Positions 1 to 12,993 of a stretch of 64,000 nucleotides of DNA are shown in pieces. Position numbers and translations under genes: made by a program. The notes beneath the pieces are model-generated. The model saw nothing but the letters and a program-made list of their open reading frames with translations. It was not told the origin of the DNA and ran no database searches. Position 1 is the stretch's first letter. Every line of letters begins with the position of its first letter. This DNA is from Zonotrichia leucophrys gambelii (taxonomy: Eukaryota; Chordata; Aves; Passeriformes; Passerellidae): NCBI RefSeq assembly GCF_028769735.1, contig NC_088171.1:127985533-128049532 (forward strand), in the 5' to 3' direction.

Positions 1-1309
1 AATTGGTAACAGTTTCAGAATTCAGAATAGAAATTGCATTAACGGGGCTTTTGTCTTTGAACTCCAATATAGATATTCCAACAACAAATTCTCTGCCTGG
101 AAAAGACATGCCTATTGGCATACCCAGAAATACAACTTCACTGAGATGAGAAAGAACAAAGTTCAGAAGTGTAATGTAGAATAGCAGGCTAAAGGAAATA
201 GAAAGAACTGCTACTGTTGAAACAAAGAAAGTACAGAATTTGACACAAAGTCTGTCTAATAAGTAACTTACAGCTCTTAAAGTTAGTATCTAGCTGTTCT
301 CCTCATCCTTCTCATGCCTTTAAAACTATGTGAGATAGAACCTGTGATTTTGTTATAAAGAGTTGCGGATAAAAAACATGAGCCAAAGATACTTAGGGCT
401 CTTATTTTGTTCTGCAACTAAATATTATGGTAAGTTCTCATCGAAACAACAGGATGTCTTAGGACTGCAGAGTTTAAAAGTGGGTCTCAACAAGTCTATG
501 GGGCATAAGATGCTTAGAATTAGACTTTAAAAATTAATTATTGATTTAGTTTCCCAAATGATTATCTGGGGCTATATTTGATAGATATATCTTGAAGTAG
601 GCTCACTATGTTCATATAAAATGAACTCTACCTAATAGAAGTTCTTTCTTCTGCTGTTGAAAGAAGGTGTCACAGTTTTGATAAAACAGATAAATCGCTT
701 TTTTATCAAGTCTAATGAATGCAAAGTCTAGCCTTCCAAACTTTATTTCTGCCTTCCTTTCAATCTTTCTTTGTCCTCCAATGAGCCATAAATCATCAAT
801 AACTGTGAAGTAGCAAACAATGCATCAGCTAAAGGATGTGACCTCTTTATCGTTATGCACCTCTAACACCCATTTTCTTCTATTGCATGTTGCATTGGCT
901 TTACAATGAACAGGAAATGTGCAGGGCATGGACCACAGCATCTGGATTGTGTGTTCTCCCAATGAAAGTCCAGTCCTGACTGGACTTAATATTGCCAATG
1001 CCAATCTTAAAACTAAACAATTATGGATGTTAGTATATCTGATTAGCCAAGATTACCTCCAACTTTTAAGCTCGTTCTGTTTCATGCTGCATAAAGCTGT
1101 CATTATATTTGAATTCTGGGTGTGGACTTGTCACTGTAAAAGTATCAAAAAGGAATAAAGATATTAGATAATTCAATTAACTCAGTTTTCACCTGTTTCA
1201 ATTGGAGGTTCTGGATCTTCTAAGGAAAATTTCTTAAAGACTCCACAGAGGGGAAACATGTTTCCCATGGTGAAAATTGGGGAAAAACACCTCCTACTGG
1301 TAATTTTTT
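1..1309. other. Anonymous AT-rich sequence
   Basis: I see no exon, RNA gene or recognisable repeat here. The only open frame of note (919-1158, plus strand) has no recognisable motif or composition bias and is treated as chance. Confidence 0.6.
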
Positions 1310-1700
1310 ATTAAGAAAAGGCAGACTGCCAGAAGCTTTCAAGCAGGCATTTATTTGGTCCTTACTCAATTAATCCTCTTCCGACACTAATTTTCTTATG
1401 AAGAAATAATTGTCTGATTGCTAAACCTCCCACTTCTGGGCAAGATTATTGAAGAGATGATAAATAGCAAGTACTGTCTAACATCTTTCCCTCTTAATTT
1501 TTAGACATCAATCAGTCAGGTTTCAGATTTCTACATGGCATATGAAGGGCATCAGTTTCAGTGATTGAAACACTCCCTATGTCACTAGGACAACATTCAG
1601 TGTCCTCACTAATAAATCCAGGTCTCAGTAACCTTCTATCTTCAATTCCAGAGACTGCCATGTGCTGTTTATTTGACTGCGGAACCTAACGAATGCTAAA
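1310..1700 (+). mobile_element. Decayed L2/CR1-clade LINE reverse-transcriptase fragment
   Basis: Reading the plus strand by eye gives two reverse-transcriptase motifs in different frames. At 1424-1462 the translation is NLPLLGKIIEEMI, which matches the 'SNLPFLSKVIEKV' block of L2, CR1 and Rex-type LINE polymerases. At 1504-1542 it is DINQSGFRFLHGI, which matches the following 'DPNQSGFRPGHSTETA' block. The spacing between them is as expected. A frameshift and in-frame stops separate and interrupt them, so the copy is dead. Weaker resemblance extends upstream to about 1315 (an EAFKQAF-like stretch) and downstream to about 1700. The high decay suggests a LINE older than the CR1 copies elsewhere in the window. 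L2 is my preferred family; an early CR1 lineage such as CR1-L3 is the alternative. The motifs are seen; the family assignment is inferred. Confidence 0.6.
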
Positions 1701-4700
1701 AAAATAGTTTATCCTTTCTTATGCTGGAGAGGATCCAGAGGATGGGTTATGATCATTCACTTTTCTTCTTTAGGGGCTTTGCTGGGGCTGCCTCTGAAGT
1801 ACAGCCCTGACAGACTTAATCCTCTTTTTTTCTGTGCTGAGGGGAAGACAAACTAGGAAGCAGGAAAGTCATTTAAACAAAACTGGGCAAATTTACAAAT
1901 GTAGAGCTGATGATATTCCACTTGGCCTCATTTTTTTCCAGATCCTGGCCCTGAATTAAATACTGTCAGGTAAAGGTCTTGCTGGCATGGAGGCAATGCT
2001 GGCGAAGGAAAGCCTAGTAGCAAACAAATAAAACTTACAAGCTCTCCACCGAGGAACAGTATCTGCCTTTACATTTATAAGGGGATATGTGTAGATATGT
2101 GATCATGCCAAATTTAACCTGGGTCTGTTTTCCCAAATGAAAAGGATCCAGGTACATGTTTCTGTTCTGCAGTTAGAACAGAGCACATGCCACCACTCTC
2201 AGCATACTTCTCTTTTGCCAGGGTTACACCAGAACATGCATCACATATGACCTGCTGTGAAATGTTTGTGACATTCACATACAAAACTCAGTGGTGAAAG
2301 CCCACATAATTGGAAGAAAGTTCCTTTCTCTCTCTCTTTCAAACCCACACATCTACTGCAGTGCTGAGTGGACCCAACCAAAGAAAGTGGGGCTTGGACA
2401 GTTCAGAGGGCTTGTTCTCTTATTGTCCTATATGCAATTCAGGATGCAATGAAGTAAATACAGGAGCAAAGAGTGGTGTCCACATGGTGGTGGTGGTGTC
2501 TAATTCATTCTGGTTTTGAGGCTTCCTCCCTCCCTGTCTGGAAGAAAGCAGAACTATCTGCCCCTGCTCCTGGGAAATGGTTGCTTTTTACTCAGATGTA
2601 GTAGCATTAGATGTCTTGGATTGAGGGATGGAGCCCCTCCCAAGTAAACCCAAAACAGTGACAAGGTAAAATAAGGATTAATGTCAACCAATAAGATCAA
2701 AGTTAGAAGACATGGATTTAAAATCTTTCTGAGAAAAACAGATTCTGAAACAAGCTCTTAAAAAAACCTTGCATCAAAAATATAGATTGCTGCTGTTTCT
2801 GCAATGTATTTTATGGACATTAAGCATTTGAATAATGTTGTGGAGACTGAATTTTCAAATGGCTTTCTACCTTCTCCCTTTCCCCACTGAGGGTGTCCTT
2901 TGTGATGAACATTCTCCACTTCTGGGTAATTATGTAATATGGCAGTCAGCCACTCACCAGTCTGTCTAAAGTTTCCCTCCTTTCATATCTGGTACACATT
3001 AGGATTTTGAAACTCTAAATCCACTGGAATCAAGTGGCAGTCTTCCCCTTCCAGCTTCACAAAGTCAAATGGTTACAGGAGATAGTTTATATGCAATATG
3101 AGGGAGATCTAATAATATGTGTTTAAATGCAATTATGAGCCAGTGCCATATATTCTTCAGAGTCTGCACAAGGCATCTCTTGCAGTACCTTGGTCTCTGC
3201 ATTGCACTACCCTGAGAGATTTAAGGCATGTCATATAATAAGGAACCAGGGGAAGAAGTGATTTTGCAAATAAATATGAAAGAGATTTCATATAGAGTTA
3301 AAGATATTGAAAAATTATAGATTATGAAAAACAGAAATTAAATTTTTATTTATTTGAATCTTGGTTTCCTCTATTGATACCTCTGTATCATATCACAAAA
3401 TGATCAAGAATTTACCACAAGAGAAATATGAGAGCCCAAGGAGAGCAGCACAGAAAAGCAGACCAAATACCACATGGTCTCACAACCTGCAAATTCATGT
3501 AAGGCATTTGTACCTATAATTCAACCTGAGCCAAATCTTAAATTTATCTCTGGACAGAATAAAGTAAAAATACTCTCCTCAGATATTTTGACAAAAATGC
3601 TGCTTTGCAGAAATATTTTCCCAGCATTAAATTGTTCTAAAATCATTGGAAACATATTTCAGTAGGAATACTTAAAGGAGACTAGCATAATTGGCTGGAA
3701 ATATTAATATTATATATTTTTCCTGAATAATGAGGGGTTCTTGCAAATAGTAGGTAGTATATCAGATTTACAGAATTCGCATAGGAAGCCAAATATAACC
3801 ATAATTTCATTAAAAATATTGAGCATTGTTATGTATTTTACTTTGCAATGCTGTCCGAAGGGAACTGTAGGAAGCTTCATCACTTCAATCTTTTAAGGTT
3901 GGATTAAGTAAAACACCTTGGGAGGAAAAAAATTGCAACTGCTAGATACGGAAGACTAAACATTTCTAGCAACAGATCTTTTCCATTTCCCATTTGATTT
4001 TGGTATATTAATGTGAGAAATACAGAGAAGCAGAATTATGCATCATCACAGCATAGTGTTACTTTCCACAGATAGAATTTATCCGGTAAGATTTTAAAAA
4101 TCCTGGTGCTACAGCAGGGAAAGCCGAGGCTGTCAGAAACTAGGCTGAAACCTGAACACAGTTCAGCGTGTACACAGTTTCCAGTCTGCTTACTCAGATC
4201 CACACAGTTGTTAGAAACTGAAAAAGGATTTGTCTGTTCAAAGTCCTTGATTACTGCAAGCAAATGCAAGGCCACAGCCCCATTTAGCTGCTTCTCTTAA
4301 AAATATTGTTGAGCTTTGGAACTGCTATTATTAACATGTATTTTTTTGCCCTCTGCAGCAATTATCCAGTGAGCATTTCTGTTGTGGAGAATACATAATA
4401 AATACTTCCACAACCTGAAAAGCTATAGTTTCAAGCCAGTACTCAGTAACAGCCCTTTTACTCTAAATAAAATTTTGTATGTATTATTGTCAGATACAGC
4501 CTTCTTTTAACAACAAGCTACTGATGAACCAAATTATTTTATGAGAGACTTTATTACAGCATATTTTTTCTCTATTGTCACAGATGTTGTTATTTGGTAA
4601 AAAAAATCAATCCTAATGGTTAAACTGCAACGGAATATGTATCTTTATTCACAAATCCAATATTTAATACTCTTTTGTACCCAGCAAATCATGCAATCAC

Positions 4701-5831
4701 TTTTCCCCTCATTCCTCAACAGAATGGGTGATGTCCTCTGCCCTGCCTCATATAGCTCAGCATCAAGCTTTGAGACTTAATTAGCTAGAATCCATTAAGT
4801 GTTTTAAAATTCTCAAACAAAATATGTGGAGCTAATCTCAAATCACCCCTGCTTTTTGCAGGTCTCTTCAATTGCCCTAAATATATAAAGAATGTGTATT
4901 TGGGTCTTTTTATTATTTTCTGATTCTGGAAAGGTTTGTTCTTTCTGCTATTTTAATATCTCAGGTTTAGGATGGGAAGAATCAAAAGCCCCTGTGGATG
5001 TATATTGCATATAGCAGCTGCTAAGATACCACAAAATAAAGGTAAAGTCAAAGAAACACATTTAACTAAATAAAGAGGTGCTGGCAAGGAAAGTCAGGAA
5101 AAACCTTTACCCATCTCTTCTTAGAAATAATAAGAAAGGTATCAAAAGATTTCAACATTTCAGGATTTCAAAATAACTGGAATTCATAAGTCTTAAGAAA
5201 AAGGACTTTGCTAAGTGAAGTAAGTTCAGTCTTTGCAATGTAATTCAAATTGCACTTGTAATTCAGGTCCTGGAATTAACCCACTGAAGCAAAGCTTGAA
5301 AAGATTTAGATTTACTCAGGCTACCAACAATACAATAATATCTTACAATTTCACAACTCCCTGTCTATTGGTGATACTGCCAAATGGCGGTAATCTGTCA
5401 GTTTGAGGCTCAGACTTGCTAATTGTTAAAAAATGAACCTGGACATCATTCCTGAATTTCTCTGGCTGAAAACTTGTAGAAATTCAAGCACTTTTTAATC
5501 AGGATAAGATAACAACTGAGCTCTTAATTGAGATACTTAAGGAATTATTTCTACTGCAGTGCTGCAACCCCATTTTTTAAGATAGGAATGTTCAGGAGAC
5601 AATTCTTGCATTGTCCAACCATTGACTCTGATGAAAAAAGACTCTCTCAGACCATTGTCCTCCTTGAGGTAAAATTCACATCACTTCAGCTATCAATATA
5701 TTTTCAGAGGACGAACTTGCTGGATATTGAGCACAGGGACATTATTTTATATTGATATTAAAATATTTTGTTTATGAATTACATTGTTTAGTTATTTTTA
5801 TTTATTAATAATATTATTGTTTATTGCTATT
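1701..5831. other. Anonymous AT-rich sequence
   Basis: There is no recognisable gene or repeat family in these 4 kb. Short open frames on both strands (for example around 2310-2519 and 4036-4300) overlap one another in opposite orientation and lack motifs. Possible older mobile-element remnants cannot be excluded by eye. Confidence 0.5.
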
Positions 5832-5925
5832 GGAAGGAAAGAAGTGGGAATCTGGGGGGAGAAGAGAAAGAAGGAGGGGGAGAGGGAGGAACGGAGGGAG
5901 GGATGGGGGGTGGGTTGGGAGAAGG
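5832..5925 (+). repeat. Purine-rich (GA/GGGA) tract
   Basis: About 90 bases are almost pure purine on the plus strand, with several runs of three or more G. The tract is low-complexity sequence. The G runs could allow a G-quadruplex or a triplex (H-DNA) structure. The open frames that cross it on the plus strand are low-complexity artefacts. Confidence 0.7.
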
Positions 5926-8045
5926 ACTTGGTTGAGGGTATCAGGACATGGCACAAGCAGCACATGGGGCTGTCTGTTGGCCTTCTATAGAAGCAATTTA
6001 GGCTAACTCTGCTATTACATCTCTATCAAATTTGGCAACTATTCAGACAGTAAAGTAAATAGAGTTTAAAGCTTCATTTTTAATAACTATTATCTTTGAC
6101 ACCTTGCCCCCCAACAATGCTGCAAAATGAGTAACATTATTGTGATGGAATATATAAAATTTCATCAACATACCCTGCTATTTTCAGAAGTGTTCAGGAT
6201 TATTTGGAAAACCTGTTTGAACCTCCAGGGGACACTGAATACAACTCTTCTTTGTCTTAATCTCCATCCCCAGGGGCAAGTCAACTTCAGCTAACACAGC
6301 CCCTCCAATGATTTCAGTGGGCTTTGGAACCAGCTCACTCAGAGAAAGTTGCAGTAATGTACTAAAACTGGTGCTACGTAAACAACTAAAATAATAGGAA
6401 AACATAACGAGTTCAAAATTGCACACACACAGAGATAAACAAAATGCTTCATGCAGATGCTGCTCCTACATGAAAAAAGAATTATTGGGACTAGCATAAG
6501 GGAAGTATTGCTGGTGAAATCAGAATTCTTTCCAGCATTTTTATATGATACCCCTACATGAAAGATATTTGTTATCACAAAATATGTATACTTTTTGTCT
6601 CATAAATAAGATACAATTTAGTATTAGAATACTGTATTTTCTGCTAAAAGCACCATATGCAAAGCAGTGCAGTTTTACATATATTTAGCTTCCTGCTTTC
6701 TCTCTTTTAAAACATTTATTAACCAGAAAGACCTCACTGACATGTAAATTTCATTTTCTATGCCCAGCAGATTAAAATACATCTGTTTCAGACATCATTC
6801 AGTAAAGAAAAAATTTGAATAGTTCATTTTATTAGAAAAAGATTTATGTCAGCATTCAACTACAACAAGAGAGGGGGATAGTGGCATGTGCACAATACTG
6901 GAAACAGATTTTCCATGAAAAGTATCTGTATTGAACAGAATTGTTCCAGAAATAACGTGGGCTTTTTGAGCACAGGTTAACCTAGTAGGTTGTGGACAAC
7001 ACCTGTCTTTCCAGGCAGAGTTATTCTGTTCCTTCACTGTACAATTTACTCATGCTCCTGAATTAGCAGCTGAGTCAATGTACGTTCAATGCACACTGGG
7101 AGAATGTGCAGGATGAAGTAGATGGGGAGTCAGTCCTGTCTCACTATATGGAGCTCCAGGAGTCGAGGAGACAAATTTCATTCTTTTTTAATTGTACTGG
7201 ATTTAATTGTACTGTCTCAGGAAAAGTTCATTTTATTTTATTTTTACTTTTCTTAGAGTTTGCAGCAAGATCAATAGGCCAAAGATCTCTTTCATAAGGG
7301 CACAGTGAACATAAAGCATAATTAATACAGGAATAACACATCAGCATGTGGTATCCTGGGCTATATGATCTAGCAGCATATTGGCAGATGAAAATTGATA
7401 AAGTTCCACGCATGGCTAGGCAGTTTAGGGAGTTAAAAAATAATACAGACCCCATGTTATCTAGGTCATTACTCTAAAAGCAAGCAGATTTTTGTGATGG
7501 AAAGTCATTATTGTCCAATGTATTTTTAGCACTCTACTTGGTTAAAATCATCCTAACTTCATATTTTAAGAGAAAGTATTTCCCCCCTCACATCGGCCAA
7601 ACTCCGGTTTCTTCCAGGACTGATCCAAAATGACTACTGTGTTTTTAAATTTTTGATTCTTATAAATATCAGGATAGTATGCGTACTATCATGCATGCAT
7701 AATGTAAATATCAAATAATTAATTTCCTTGGAATATTTACAGTAGCCTAAGAAAAATGTTTGATCCTGTCAAAGTTAAGATATGCTTTTCAAAACGTGCC
7801 TAAATACAGAAGGTGGGGAGCTTTCTTGAACTGGCACATACAAGGAAAATGTAAAGTGGAAGAAAAGATATCTCTATTAAACAACATCTTTGGGGAAGAT
7901 TATTCAAGTTAAGATTGTTATTAAAATATACTGGCAGGTGGATTCAGAAGAAATTGATGTCTCTGCAACTCTAATACAGTCATACCATGCTTGTAAATCT
8001 CAGCTGCTGGTCTAGGGACTACATTACTACAAAACTTCAGATGCA
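5926..8045. other. Anonymous AT-rich sequence
   Basis: No supported feature is visible. The small open frames at 6184-6578 and 7228-7455 (minus strand) have no family resemblance. Confidence 0.5.
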
Positions 8046-8073
8046 AAACACACACACAAAAAAAAAAAAAAAA
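8046..8073 (+). repeat. Short CA microsatellite running into poly(A)
   Basis: A short (CA)n stretch is followed by an uninterrupted A run to 8073. No retroposed body is recognisable upstream, so I call it simple sequence and not a retroposon tail. Confidence 0.7.
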
Positions 8074-11060
8074 GTCACACTGATTGAGCATATTGCAGGA
8101 TTGTAGTGTGATCCTGTTCATACAAATATTTGATAATACTGAACATCCAATGCAGGCGGATGCAGAAAAAGAGAGTATCAAAATAGAAGCAGAAAGAAAA
8201 TATCTTCAATACAACCATTATTGTTGTATTATCTAGTTAAATCTTGATAAAAATCACACAAATTTTTTTACTAAGTTTCCAATCCTTGCTTATGATAGAT
8301 ATTCTTTAAAATAGGATTTTAAAGCACTTGCTTTATATGCCTATGAGATATTGAAATAAATCTTGAGACATGAAAAAATATATACAACTGAGTTTGAGAT
8401 AGAATATTGATAGAATAGAAAAAAAAATGGAGGAAAGTGGTAGGAGTTTTTTTTTTTTAAATACTAGCTCTAGTATTCATCAATCAACATTTGTATTCTT
8501 CACTGGCAAAAGTATATATATATTGGCCTAATCTTGTAAACCTTTTAAATGTCTGCATGGCTTTGGCTCTCCTCTGCTAAAAAAAAACTGGTAAGAAACT
8601 GACAAACTAGTTTGCTTCAAAATCCTCAGAGTCATTTTTGAATTTGGCTAGCTATAACTAGAGATTTGGAAAACAGTTCCTCACATTGCAATACAGTTAT
8701 AAATCGGACCACTATAACTTAGGAAGGAAATCTTGATTTTGTACAACAATTAATATCTAACTGCATTGAAATTGTCTCTTAAATCTTTTCCATCCTTTAA
8801 ATATGTACACAATATATTTTCCACATGTATCACCATGCAATTCTGTGTAATTATCTCAGTACATGCACAAGCTAGAGTGAATAGTGGCTTGTTTTAACAT
8901 GTATGTTACATTCCGCATACTAATAAACACAAATCAAAAAGTTTTACAGATTGAAATTACTTTTACACCAATTTTATGTTCATGTTTAGAAGCCATTACA
9001 ATATGTTTCTGAGATACATGAGTATTGCCCTATTTTCACATTTTAAAAAATGGAGTAATAAATGAGCTTTTGAACACATTTTTCTTTCTGCAGTGTATTG
9101 CAACTCTCGGTCAGAGATCTCCTGAGAAGGATATTTATGATGAGAAGGTACTGTATGTCTCAATTTAAGGATCATCTCCTGGTTAAATAAACCAAATTAA
9201 ACTTTTCATAGCAAAATAACAAATAGGAAAGTCTTTTGCATGATGCCAAACATCTCCATTCCTCTTTCTGTTGTAGATGTGATTTCCAACCATTTGTACC
9301 TCCTGAAGGATTAACAATAAATGAGAAGTAGAGAAGATTGCCAGTTTGTGGTGTGGGACCAGGCTTGAACCCATACACCATTTATTTTTTATTAATGAAA
9401 TCTGGTATGGCAAGCCTTGTTTAACCCATTCTTGCTTCATGAAATCCCTGTTTTATTCAATGTCAAACAGCCTTTTAAAACAAAAAAAAAGCAGGCTAAA
9501 GAAAATCCTTTTCAGAGCTTTGTATCAAAAGCCATTTCCTTTAATTAAATTCTTGGCAATAAAAAAAATATTTATTATTGTATCTCTGAACTAGATTTGG
9601 TGACATCCATCATAAAGGACCACAAGCTGTCTCAAAAAAAAGTGTGTGCATGTTTTTTGAGCCCACAGTTTCACAAAGAGGTGAAATTTTTCAGAGCAAA
9701 CAGTTGCTTTTTAATACTGGAACAGAAAAGGGTGCACAAAAATGCTGCTCGGCATGATTATATTTTTCTTTTTCAGGAAGAAAATTCAGAGAGCCCTCAT
9801 TGACTGGAGTTTGGAAGGAAAAGCCCAGATCCAAAGTGCTGGTGCAGGGAGGGGAAGCAGCACAGCTGCAGGATTGGGCCCGCGTGCGCTGCTTGGGCGC
9901 CGCTGCTCTCGCTGAGAGCCGGGGGGAGAGATTGCCTCACAAGGGCTTCCTCACCCACACTTCGAGTCAAATATCGTTTAATTATTAAGGCCTTTAAAAG
10001 CAAGAAAGACTAAAAGAAAGAAGAGATCTTGGAAAGATCTGAAAGGAAAATGGCAATTTTATTAGTATAGAGATTATTTAACTTTGGAGCTCTACTAATG
10101 ATAATTTCTGTGACCAAAAATGTCCCCTTATGATTAATCAATTATGCAAACCATCCCCATTTCAAGGCTAGTAAAGACTTATTTAATGACATTTTTCATG
10201 CATCTCATGTCTTTAATATATTATTTTTTCCTTTTGCTCTGACAGAGCAATCAGCTCTGCAGAAGCAGCACTGTGTGTCATCAAATAAAATCATTCTCCA
10301 TATCAAGAAACAATTGTTTATTTATAATACATTCTAAAAATTGATCCTTTTTAAAAGAACTGATTCGGTGTTCACCTTGTTTCTCTGCAGCATGAATTAT
10401 TCCTTCACCAGCATGTTTCAGTTCGGAGTGTTCCAACAACAATGGCATGAGGCATAATAACAACAGGCCACTGCAGGGTTGATTGTTTTATTTTCCCTCC
10501 TTTCTGATGCCCAAGGAATGATCCCATTTCACCTTGGATACACCCTGACTCCACAGATACCGCAAGAAGTCATTCAGTCCTTTCACTAATTCCTTCCTGA
10601 GTATTTTCTGGGAAGGAACTGGCAATAATCCCAAACTGCATGCTACATAGTGTGGGCTAGTGTGTCCCTACAATATGAGCTGAGACAGCCACTTTAGCCA
10701 AGACCAGGCCACAGCAGAGTCTGAAGTCATGAGGTTGGTGCCATATATGCTTCTTTACAATGCAATTTGCAAAGCTCAGTTTACTGAAGGAAGAAGAAAG
10801 AATCCTTTGAGAAAGGAACTGTTTGAGACAATGGCTAAAAATATGATTCACATTTTAAGGCTGAGCTTGACATCACATGAAAGAAAGAGATACTTACTAA
10901 ACAAAAAAAAACATGGTAACAAGAGAGATTAATTTATTATCATGTATAAAAGTCACATGGAGATTTGGGGAAGATTGAAGGAAAGCAGCTTTCACAGTTG
11001 TATTGCTCAGGTTTAGTTAGCACACAAAGATCTCATTTATGGAAATAACAATGCTTGGGT
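8074..11060. other. Anonymous sequence with a minor GC-richer patch
   Basis: No gene or repeat family is recognised. Around 9880-9930 the GC content rises with a few CpG dinucleotides, but the patch is far too small to call a CpG island. Confidence 0.5.
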
Positions 11061-11065
11061 CATTA

Positions 11066-11190
11066 GTACTGCCGCAAACGAGCGACTCCGCCGTCTCTCC
11101 CCTTGTCATAATCTGTGCTACACAGCGGTGAGACAATTGTCACTGGAAACTGCATCCCTCACTGAAAAGTGAGAAAACAATTGCAGTGTG
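11066..11190. promoter_or_regulatory. Candidate cis-regulatory element with CpG cluster and SOX-like sites
   Basis: Five CpG dinucleotides fall within about 20 bases at 11073-11093, in otherwise CpG-poor, AT-rich DNA. About 40 bases later lies the palindrome ACAATTGT at 11133-11140, and a second CAATTG core lies at 11178-11183. ACAAT is the SOX-family HMG-box core, and ACAATTGT is two cores head to head. CpG retention and clustered sites are typical of conserved enhancers, but conservation cannot be judged from one sequence. Confidence 0.25.
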
Positions 11191-12938
11191 CCATTGGAAT
11201 TAAACAAATAATTAGGACGAAGAAGAGCATGTGCTCTACAGTTCCAGATGCATTCCCTTCTGTTTTGAAAGATGCAATGTAGCCTCAATTAAACTTGCAT
11301 TTTTAAAAGTAAATATTTATTTACTGTAGATTACCCTTCCCCCCAAAAAACCTTAGTATAAATATAAATGCCTGAAGAGTAAACTTGCATTGCATGTACT
11401 CTGTCCATGATAAAACAGATTAAAATAAAGAAAAAGCAGGATAAAGGAGTCTCTGGCATGACTGACTCAAGATCCCCATCTAGCGTCCACATGAAGATTA
11501 ACAGAACCTTCTGAAAACTGGGTTTTAAATTAAAAAACCAAACCAAAACAAAACAAACCAAGAGAAAACAAAAAAAAAACAAAACCAAAACCCACACACA
11601 AACAAACAAAAGCACCAACAAAGCAAAAAAAATTTCATTTTTGGCCATTGTTTGATTTTTTCTTCACTTACACAAATCACTTCTAGACTAGTCTAGTCCA
11701 TTCAAGTTTTTTACTGCCCTCTTAATTGTTTATTAGTATCTTTAAAAGGTACACTGCATATGTAGATATGATAGACACTTCATGTATTTTTCTTCTATCT
11801 TCTCTTCAGTAGCAATTATGTTTAGGGATATGTTTAACTAGGGTACACGGTGGAGAAGAGTGGCTTTGAGTCCAACTGGTTTGTGTTAATTGCTTTTTGT
11901 TGTTGTTGTTGTCACTGCACATGAACATATTTGTCAGAATATTTGCCATAAAAAGCAAGATCAGAATAAATTTCTGAGTACTCACAACAGCAAATTTGAC
12001 AGTTTGAGAGCCTGGGTTCTGCTGCTACCATTTGGGCCCAACATTCCCTTCCCATAGAAATAATCATATTAAAATAGGGTGTTTATGTGAACATATCCCA
12101 TAGTCATGGGATGTTCACACATCTGATTCCCCAATGGACGGCAACACAGTAACAAAACCCAGGGAAATAAAAATTCCTAATATTTATTCCAAGCCTATCA
12201 TACACACTAAAAGCAGTCTTTAAATAGACCATTTAAAGGGAAGAATTTCCCCCTTTTCTCCTCATTTTTGTTCTACTCTTCTATGGTTCCTATAGTTTGA
12301 GTAGGAAATGGTTTTTAATTTTTTTTTTTTTTTTACATATCTCAGCCAGCATCCTTTAGCTAGCAATGTGGGAAGAAACAGCTGCATGGACTCAGCAGTG
12401 CACAGGAAAGATGCATGCTCCTCTTGGCTGCTCAAGCCTGGCTCTAAATCAGCTACACCACAAAGTGCTGGCCCTGAGTGCAAGGCAGAGCCCTGCAAAG
12501 GCTTGTTTATCCAGGGAAACCCAGGGCTGCCACTATTCCATTCTGTGGTCCTGGATGAAGGGGTCTTAGGGCACAGGGTGCCTTGATGGTTACCTGGATC
12601 AGAGCCCCTCTCAGGTGCAAAGTTTTGGATGTATCTTCAGTGCTGGCAACAGTCAACTCAGGAGGAGAAGGAAGAGCATTATGGCATGCCTTTTGTACTT
12701 AAAAACAAACCACAAAAGGCTGAGATGCTAAAATATGCTGGGGTTTAATATTGCTTCTAACAGGTTTGTAACAAGTATACAAAAAAATGTAAGAAAATGT
12801 CTTCTCAGAGATATTCCTGGACTAAAGCAGTCTGGGTGAAATGAGCCTGCAGCTTCCTGAAGCTTACGCTTCTTTTCTTCCTGTGAACTGAAACACTTGA
12901 TGGGCACATTTATAAAGCTGCCCATGGTTTTCACAATT
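11191..12938. other. Anonymous sequence with simple A/T-rich runs
   Basis: An A-rich, CAAA-type low-complexity stretch lies at about 11530-11630 and a poly(T) run at 12319-12334. The minus-strand open frame at 11331-11648 is a translation of the low-complexity stretch (Phe/Leu/Val-rich) and not a gene. Confidence 0.55.
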
Positions 12939-12939
12939 T

Positions 12940-12993
12940 CATAGAATCACAGGAATACCTAGGTTGGAAGGGACATTTAAGATCACTGAGGTT
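12940..12993 (-). mobile_element. CR1 LINE, 3' terminal fragment
   Basis: The plus strand begins ATAGAATCAC and continues with a GGTTGGAAGGGACAT-type stretch. This is the reverse complement of the canonical CR1 3' end (CCCTTCCAACC ... GTGATTCTAT). Only about 50 bp are recognisable, which fits the strong 5' truncation usual for CR1. Confidence 0.85.

Noticed and set aside
11331..11648. Hydrophobic 105-codon minus-strand frame that looks like membrane segments
   Set aside because: It is the translation of an A-rich CAAA low-complexity tract, which yields Phe/Leu/Val artificially.
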